Positions 59,439 to 64,000 of a stretch of DNA of 64,000 bases are shown piece after piece. The position numbers and the translations under genes were made by a program. This DNA is from Hyphomicrobiales bacterium. Lineage in GTDB: Bacteria; Pseudomonadota; Alphaproteobacteria; Rhizobiales; Rhizobiaceae. The notes under the pieces were generated by a model. It was not told the origin of the DNA and searched no databases. It saw only the letters and a program-made list of their open reading frames with translations. Every line of letters starts with the position of its first letter. The stretch's first letter is position 1. The stretch lies in assembly GCA_900472295.1 (NCBI GenBank), contig UCIA01000019.1, forward strand, positions 1 through 64,000. The letters run 5' to 3'.

Positions 59439-59735
59439 ATGACGAGAGAAAAACTGGGCAAGGACGCCATCGCCGCCGCGCTCACCGAACTGGGCGGCTG
59501 GTCGCCGGCTGCGGACGGCGCTTCGATCAAGCGCAGCTTCGTCTTCAAGAATTTCTCCGAAGCCTTCGCCTTCATGACACGCGTCGCGCTGGCGGCGGAA
59601 AAGATGGACCATCACCCCGACTGGTCGAACGTCTACAAGACGGTGGATGTGACGCTGAACACCCATGATGCCGGTGGCGTCACCGCGCTCGACATAGCGC
59701 TGGCCAAGAAGATGAACGGCTATTTCGGCGGCTGA
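59439..59735 (+). CDS. phhB: Pterin-4a-carbinolamine dehydratase
   Basis: A 98-aa enzyme that recycles the pterin cofactor of aromatic amino acid hydroxylases. The signature reads [19 protein letters not shown] near residues 54-72, with the catalytic His pair. The N-terminal [20 protein letters not shown] is also typical. The ATG at 59439 gives the usual length. No phenylalanine hydroxylase gene is in this window. Confidence 0.95.
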   Translation: MTREKLGKDAIAAALTELGGWSPAADGASIKRSFVFKNFSEAFAFMTRVALAAEKMDHHPDWSNVYKTVDVTLNTHDAGGVTALDIALAKKMNGYFGG

Positions 59736-59864
59736 CCGCCCGACGCTGCGACCCCGCAACGCCAAATCGGCGCCATCCTCTTGTAGCAGCCCGCCACTTT
59801 CACCACATTTTCTCATAGCCGCCGCGCGCAATACGCTGCGCGACGGCCTGCGAAGGAGATATTG

Positions 59865-60227
59865 ATGGCGCAACAACCCGGTTTTGATTTCTTCGGCTTC
59901 GGCAACAAGCTGGGCGATGAAAGCGAAGTGCGGGCCAAATTCTGGCGTACGGCCAAGAAGGCCGCGCGGCAGATTCCGTTCATGGAAGAGGTTGTCGCCG
60001 CCTATTACTGCGCGCTCGACAAGAAGACGCCTTTGCGCACCAAGGGCGTATTGCTGGCCGCGCTCGGCTATTTCGTGCTGCCGGTCGACGTCATCCCCGA
60101 TTTCGTCTTCGGCCTCGGCTTCACCGACGACATCGCCGTGCTGACCGCCGCGATCACTGCCGTCAGGGCTCACATCACGCCTGCGCACCGCAAGGCCGCC
60201 AAGGAGGCGATCGCCGACAAGAGCTGA
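59865..60227 (+). CDS. DUF1232 (YkvA-like) membrane protein
   Basis: A 120-aa protein. The family signature GYFVLPVDVIPDFVFGLGFTDD near residues 68-89 lies in the hydrophobic middle, after an amphipathic RTAKKAARQIPFMEEVVAAYY. The function is unknown. GAAGGAG precedes the ATG at a good distance; a TTG one codon earlier is not preferred. It stands 129 bases after phhB. Confidence 0.87.
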   Translation: MAQQPGFDFFGFGNKLGDESEVRAKFWRTAKKAARQIPFMEEVVAAYYCALDKKTPLRTKGVLLAALGYFVLPVDVIPDFVFGLGFTDDIAVLTAAITAVRAHITPAHRKAAKEAIADKS

Positions 60228-60544
60228 ACCGGCGGCCGTCTCATCAGGGAACCTGTTTCAAGAAATCCGGTGCTCGAACAGGGCTATAGCAGCTTGAGCC
60301 AGGGTTCCGCTGCGACCGCTGAAAAAGTCAAACTCTTGCCGCTTTCGTGGCCTCCAAGTCGCCGAAGGGACATTGCGACAGCTGCTTTTCACGAGGCGGC
60401 GCGGAAATGGCGGTGGTTTCCATGGGTAAATGTCCTTTTCCAAGGGAAATTCACCGTTTGGTAACCCAGATTAAATCAAAATGAAGCGACGGGCAGGACG
60501 CCAAGCCGGCCTGCCGCCGCACCATTTGGAATACGGGAAAAACG
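60228..60544. other. Intergenic region upstream of the IalB-family gene
   Basis: 317 bases. The last part (60450-60490) is AT-rich (AATTCACCGTTTGGTAACCC, then TTAAATCAAAATGAAG) and probably holds the promoter of the next gene. No repeat element, RNA structure or gene was recognised. Confidence 0.45.
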
Positions 60545-61048
60545 ATGCGCGGATTGATTGCACTAGTCTCGAGCCTGGTCGTGGTGGCCTTTGCAGCGCC
60601 GGCGCTGGCGCAGCAGGCGACCAAGATCGGCCAGCATAATGCCTGGGGCACCTACAGCTACCAGGCGCAGGGCGGCAAGGTCTGCTATGTGCTCACCGTG
60701 CCGACCGACAAGCAGCCGCCGACGCTCGACCATGGCGACATGTTCTTCTTCGTCAGCCAGCGGCCGGGCCAGCAAGTGTCCTACGAGCCGCAATTCATCG
60801 CCGGCTACACTTTCCAGGAAGGGTCCAAGGCCACCGTCACCATCGACAAGAAGTCGTTCTCGATGTTCACCCGCGGCAAGTCGGCCTGGGTGGAGAACGC
60901 CGCCGAAGAGCCGGTGCTGATCGCCGCCATGAAGACCGGCACCGACATGAAGGTGTCGGCCAAGTCCGGCCGCGGTAACACGACGACCTACGTGTTTTCG
61001 CTGAAAGGCATTTCGGCCGCGCTGACCTCGATCGCCAAGTGCAAATAG
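60545..61048 (+). CDS. Invasion-associated locus B (IalB) family protein
   Basis: A 167-aa periplasmic protein with a signal peptide (residues about 1-22, cut after ALA). The IalB domain has HNAWGTYSYQ, GKVCYVLTVPTDKQP near residues 44-58 and KSFSMFTRGKSAWVEN near 102-117, and it ends with ALTSIAKCK, whose Cys may pair with the earlier one. Bartonella IalB aids red-cell entry; the role in rhizobia is unknown. A terminator follows. Confidence 0.9.
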   Translation: MRGLIALVSSLVVVAFAAPALAQQATKIGQHNAWGTYSYQAQGGKVCYVLTVPTDKQPPTLDHGDMFFFVSQRPGQQVSYEPQFIAGYTFQEGSKATVTIDKKSFSMFTRGKSAWVENAAEEPVLIAAMKTGTDMKVSAKSGRGNTTTYVFSLKGISAALTSIAKCK

Positions 61049-61078
61049 CCAATCGGGCCTGACAATACTTCTGAATAG

Positions 61079-61104
61079 AAGGCCGGGCCGCAAGTCCGGC
61101 CTTT
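61079..61104 (+). terminator. Terminator after the IalB-family gene
   Basis: Stem AAGGCCGG/CCGGCCTT with a nine-base loop and a short T run, 31 bases past the stop. Confidence 0.75.
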
Positions 61105-61159
61105 GCCTTCCAGCTCCTGATTTGATGCAGGCGCGGTTCCGCCGATGCGACTTGAATCG

Positions 61160-61870
61160 CTATCTGGGCACCTTCCCAAACCCCTTGACCAGGATAGGTC
61201 CCGTTGGGCGGCCGGTCGGCGATCCGCCCGGCTGTTCGAGCGTGATCTCGTAAAGCTGCTCCTCATGAGGCGTCGGCAAGGAGCGGCTATCGAGAGTGAC
61301 GGTTCGCCAGCCGTCCAAAAGGCCAAGCGAAGTCGGCCCGATGTCTTTGTTTGGCAAGGTCCAGACCTGCATGGACCGGTCGGCGGGCGCCGAAAAATCA
61401 GCAAGCGGCGTGATGCGGGCCGATGTATTTCCGAAGTCTTCCACCAGAACTAGCGGCACACCTTTTTCGTCCATCAGGATCGCGATGACCTGGGGCCGGG
61501 AGGTGCCTACCAGCGTGTATGTCAGCGCTGTCGCAAAAACCAGCGACGCCGCGATGGCGGCATAGGCGGTCTTTTGCCAGCGTCCCAGCCGGTTGTCGTT
61601 GCCCGGCTCTAGGCGTGGCTGATCTCCGGAACTGGCGACATCCGCCTTGCCGAGTGACGTATCGATGCGTGACCACAGCCCGGGTGAAACAGGCTGTTCC
61701 GAGCCGATCAGGTCGAGCTCCAGAAAACGGTCGCGGCTCTTCGCCACCGCCGCGCGCAAGGCGCTGTTGGTTTCCATTTCGGCTTCAAGCTTGGCGCTGT
61801 CGGACGCATCGAGCAGTCCCAGCACATAGCTGTCGGCGCGTTCGCTGGCGGCCTCTTCATCGCTGCTCAT
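61160..61870 (-). CDS. Anti-sigma factor (RskA-like)
   Basis: A 236-aa single-pass protein. The N-terminal cytoplasmic part (DSYVLGLLDASDSAKLEAEM near 14-33) is the typical anti-sigma start. The membrane helix is near 104-122 (TAYAAIAASLVFATALTYTL). The periplasmic RskA-type domain ends EQLYEITLEQPGGSPTGRPT near 207-226. There is no HxxxCxxC zinc motif. It should hold the ECF sigma factor at the membrane until a signal causes release. The start overlaps the sigma stop (ATGA). Confidence 0.88.
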   Translation of the reverse strand: MSSDEEAASERADSYVLGLLDASDSAKLEAEMETNSALRAAVAKSRDRFLELDLIGSEQPVSPGLWSRIDTSLGKADVASSGDQPRLEPGNDNRLGRWQKTAYAAIAASLVFATALTYTLVGTSRPQVIAILMDEKGVPLVLVEDFGNTSARITPLADFSAPADRSMQVWTLPNKDIGPTSLGLLDGWRTVTLDSRSLPTPHEEQLYEITLEQPGGSPTGRPTGPILVKGFGKVPR

Positions 61871-62418
61871 GCCATGCACTCCCGCAGCGACGCCAGGCCG
61901 CGCCTCACCCAGGCCTTGGCCGTGCCCAGCGGCACTCTCAGGCGGCCGGCAATTTCGCCATGCGTATAGCCCGAAATGTAAGCCATCAGGATGCTCTTTC
62001 GCTTTTGCTCATCCAGTTGAGAAAGGCATCGGCGCAGGCTGCTCTCCTGCTCCAGACTTGCAAGCAGGTCGACGGAAAAGACATCCTGAGACGCGTCCTG
62101 AAACCGCTCAAGCGTGTCGGTGTCCATCAGTTCCCAGCGTTTGACATCACGCAACGCGTTCAAGGCACGGTTGCGGACGATGGCATAGATCCAGCCGCGG
62201 GCGGAACCCCGCTCCGGCGTGTACTGCGAGGCTTTGTTCCATATCTGAACGAAAGCATCCTGCACGATCTCTTCGGCATAGTCGTGCCGCCGCAGGATCC
62301 TTTGAGCGACCGTCACAAGGCGCCGAGCTTCCATATCGAAGATCCGGCGAAGTCCAGCCTTGTCGCCTTGGGCACAAGCGGTCAAGGCGGCTGCCAATAC
62401 CTGCTGGGAATCAGACAT
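61867..62418 (-). CDS. ECF-family RNA polymerase sigma factor
   Basis: A 183-aa sigma factor with regions 2 and 4 only. Region 2 includes DYAEEIVQDAFVQIWNKA near residues 46-63 and RGWIYAIVRNRALNALRD near 75-92. Region 4 has the helix-turn-helix GYTHGEIAGRLRVPLGTAKA near 148-167. GAAGGAG eight bases upstream fixes the start at 62418. Together with the anti-sigma gene and the divergent DUF4394 gene it forms a small signalling unit. It is close to SigK-type ECF factors. Confidence 0.93.
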   Translation of the reverse strand: MSDSQQVLAAALTACAQGDKAGLRRIFDMEARRLVTVAQRILRRHDYAEEIVQDAFVQIWNKASQYTPERGSARGWIYAIVRNRALNALRDVKRWELMDTDTLERFQDASQDVFSVDLLASLEQESSLRRCLSQLDEQKRKSILMAYISGYTHGEIAGRLRVPLGTAKAWVRRGLASLRECMA

Positions 62419-62575
62419 CACGTCTCCTTCTTCTGGCAATGCAGCTGCGTGACACTCTAGCAGGGCCGTTGCGATTGCCGCCAGCCGTGAGGGATCAGAT
62501 CTGTCGGTTCCGGCTTTGCTGTCCATGACAGCGATACCCGCGAGACGGAAGGATGGATGCAAAAAGAATTCCGAC

Positions 62576-62585
62576 GGATGCATCC
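62576..62585. promoter_or_regulatory. Ten-base palindrome between the ECF sigma and DUF4394 genes
   Basis: GGATGCATCC is a perfect palindrome. A half-related GGATGGATGC lies 25 bases before it. It stands in the shared upstream region of the divergent sigma and DUF4394 genes and could be a regulator site; the sigma promoter itself could not be located. Confidence 0.3.
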
Positions 62586-62666
62586 AAATCGATCGCCGGC
62601 GTGTCATCGCCATAGGGAGTACCGGAAGGCGCTTCCGACCCAGACCCAAACATTCGGAGAACAGCA

Positions 62667-63452
62667 ATGAAGCATCTCAAGATAGCGATTTTGACATCCG
62701 GCTCCATCCTGGCCGTCGCCGCGGCACAGGCGGCGCCGATTGTGGGTCTCGTCGGCGACAAGACGCTGGTGATGTTCGACAGCGGCAAGCCGGCGATTTC
62801 CAAGTCAGTTGAGGTGACCGGCGTCGACAAACTCGTCGGCATCGATTTCCGCCCCGGCACGAAGACCGTCGTGGGTGTCACGCCGGACAGTTCGATCGTC
62901 GTGATCGACCTCGAGACCGGCGCCGCGACGCTGGTGGCAAAAATGGACAAGCCGCTGGCGATGACCCAGGCGCCGGTGATCGTCGACTTCAATCCGATGG
63001 CCGACAAGCTGCGCTTCATGACCGGCACGACCAACCACCGCGTTCATCCCGACACCGGCGCCGTGACCGTCGACGGCACTCTGGCCTATGAAGACGCAGA
63101 CATGCACAAGGGAGAAACGCCCAACATTGTCGCCGCGGCCTACACCAATTCCTACGGCAAGCCGGAAAAGACGGCGATGTACAACATCGACGCGACGATC
63201 GGCGCTCTTATTCAACAGACCAAACCGAACGACGGCACGTTGAAGGCGATCGGCAAGCTTGGCATCGAAGGCAAGCCGGCCGCCTACGCCTTTGACATTC
63301 AAACCACCGAAGACGGCGCGAACACGGCATGGCTGGCCGCCGACAAGACGCTCTACACCGTCAATCTGGAAACCGGCGCCGCGACAAAGATCGGCGCCAT
63401 CTCCGGCGCGGAGATGGAGCTTCGCGCCATCACGGTGTTGCCCGCCATGTGA
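62667..63452 (+). CDS. DUF4394-family secreted protein
   Basis: A 261-aa exported protein (signal peptide about 1-22, cut near AQA). The DUF4394 repeat-like domain follows, probably a beta-propeller or similar: LVGIDFRPGTKTVVGVT, VDFNPMADKLRFMTGTTNHR and AYAFDIQTTEDGANTAWL. NHRVHPDTGAV near residues 124-134 is characteristic. Being divergent from the ECF sigma gene, it is a likely target of that factor. Its job is unknown. Confidence 0.85.
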   Translation: MKHLKIAILTSGSILAVAAAQAAPIVGLVGDKTLVMFDSGKPAISKSVEVTGVDKLVGIDFRPGTKTVVGVTPDSSIVVIDLETGAATLVAKMDKPLAMTQAPVIVDFNPMADKLRFMTGTTNHRVHPDTGAVTVDGTLAYEDADMHKGETPNIVAAAYTNSYGKPEKTAMYNIDATIGALIQQTKPNDGTLKAIGKLGIEGKPAAYAFDIQTTEDGANTAWLAADKTLYTVNLETGAATKIGAISGAEMELRAITVLPAM

Positions 63453-63601
63453 TGACCATCAAGGGGGTCGGCTTCCAGCCGGCCCCTTTCTGGTATTCCT
63501 GGCTAGCACGCATGACTCTCACCCCAACCTGTGCTATGCGCCGCGCTTCATTTCCGGCACGATGCTGAAATCGGCCGCAAATCGCTTATATCAGGCCAAT
63601 C

Positions 63602-64000
63602 ATGACCCTTTCCTTCGATCTCACCACTGAGGGTGCCCGTGACGCGTTGCGCGCCCGCGCAGCGCCGGAGAAGCCGTCGCTGATCGGCCTGACCCGGGCC
63701 GAGCTCGGCGAGGCCCTCGTTGCATCAGGCATCGTGCCCGAGCGCCAGGCTAAAATGCGCGCCCAGCAGCTCTGGCACTGGATGTATGTGCGCGGCGTTT
63801 CCGACTTCGCCGGCATGTTCAACATCTCCAAGGATCTGCGCGCCGAGCTCGACAAGCATTTCACCGTTGCCCGGCCCGAGATCGTCGAGGAGCAGATTTC
63901 TGCCGACGGCACGCGCAAGTGGCTGTTTCGCTTTCCACCGCGCGGCGCCGGCCGTCCGGTCGAGATCGAGACCGTCTATATCCCCGAGGAAGGCCGCGGC
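63602..64000 (+). CDS. rlmN: 23S rRNA/tRNA adenine-C2 methyltransferase (N-terminal part)
   Basis: The first 133 residues are present; the rest is beyond the window. The N-terminal accessory domain has [16 protein letters not shown] near residues 27-42, then [18 protein letters not shown] near 52-69, [16 protein letters not shown] and the start of the catalytic part with [10 protein letters not shown] and [14 protein letters not shown]. RlmN is a radical SAM enzyme that methylates A2503 of 23S rRNA and A37 of some tRNAs. The radical SAM Cys motif is not yet reached. Confidence 0.92.
   Translation, partial: MTLSFDLTTEGARDALRARAAPEKPSLIGLTRAELGEALVASGIVPERQAKMRAQQLWHWMYVRGVSDFAGMFNISKDLRAELDKHFTVARPEIVEEQISADGTRKWLFRFPPRGAGRPVEIETVYIPEEGRG

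Overview
This is a GC-rich chromosomal window from an alphaproteobacterium of the Rhizobiales, most like Mesorhizobium or a close Phyllobacteriaceae relative. That placement rests on protein similarity recognised from memory: an Omp19-type lipoprotein, an IalB-family protein, rhizobial-type SdhABCD and SucABCD, DUF2794 and DUF1127 proteins. It also rests on the many short palindromic intergenic repeats. No rRNA, tRNA, phage, transposase or CRISPR array was seen.

Layout. 1-3.6 kb: sdhCDAB on the minus strand. 3.9-7.6 kb: small envelope proteins and two membrane-anchored GGDEF proteins. 7.7-13.1 kb: leuC, a methyltransferase, parts of a polar amino acid ABC transporter and the ohrR/ohr peroxide-response pair. 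13.2-17.2 kb: rplS, a TSUP-family exporter, trmD, rimM and a XerC-type recombinase. 17.3-19 kb: a TraB/GumN protein and an Ala-Pro-rich membrane protein. 19.2-31.9 kb: a long minus-strand TCA block, mdh-sucC-sucD-sucA-sucB-lpdA, with six unrelated genes between the core genes. 32-44.3 kb: zapE, omp19-like, an MBL-fold protein, dapF-mtaB-ftsY-yciB and small oxidoreductases. 44.6-47.3 kb: a ccm cluster (ccmA, ccmB, ccmD, ccmG) with no ccmC. 47.5-50.2 kb: acnA. 51.4-54 kb: a probable 6S RNA, a DUF2794 protein, an acetyltransferase and a BI-1 protein. 54.2-60.2 kb: a YbbAP-like ABC pair divergent from a TesA-like esterase, then thpR, a low-molecular-weight phosphatase, phhB and a DUF1232 protein. 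60.5-64 kb: an IalB-family gene, an ECF sigma/anti-sigma pair, a DUF4394 protein and the start of rlmN.

The window holds much of central oxidative metabolism: succinate dehydrogenase, 2-oxoglutarate dehydrogenase, succinyl-CoA synthetase, malate dehydrogenase and aconitase, plus part of cytochrome c maturation. A candidate iron-response (Irr-type) palindrome lies between ccmA and acnA.

No clearly new defence or biosynthetic system was found. The most unusual signals are structural. At least five families of palindromic repeats have spread through the window: one copy is translated in frame inside ftsY, one separates ccmA from ccmB, and one supplies the stop codon of zapE. Other signals are a DUF4261-like gene flanked by short direct repeats inside the suc operon, the missing ccmC, and a 35-bp-period hairpin repeat between two diguanylate cyclase genes. 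All family names come from motif recognition without database searches.
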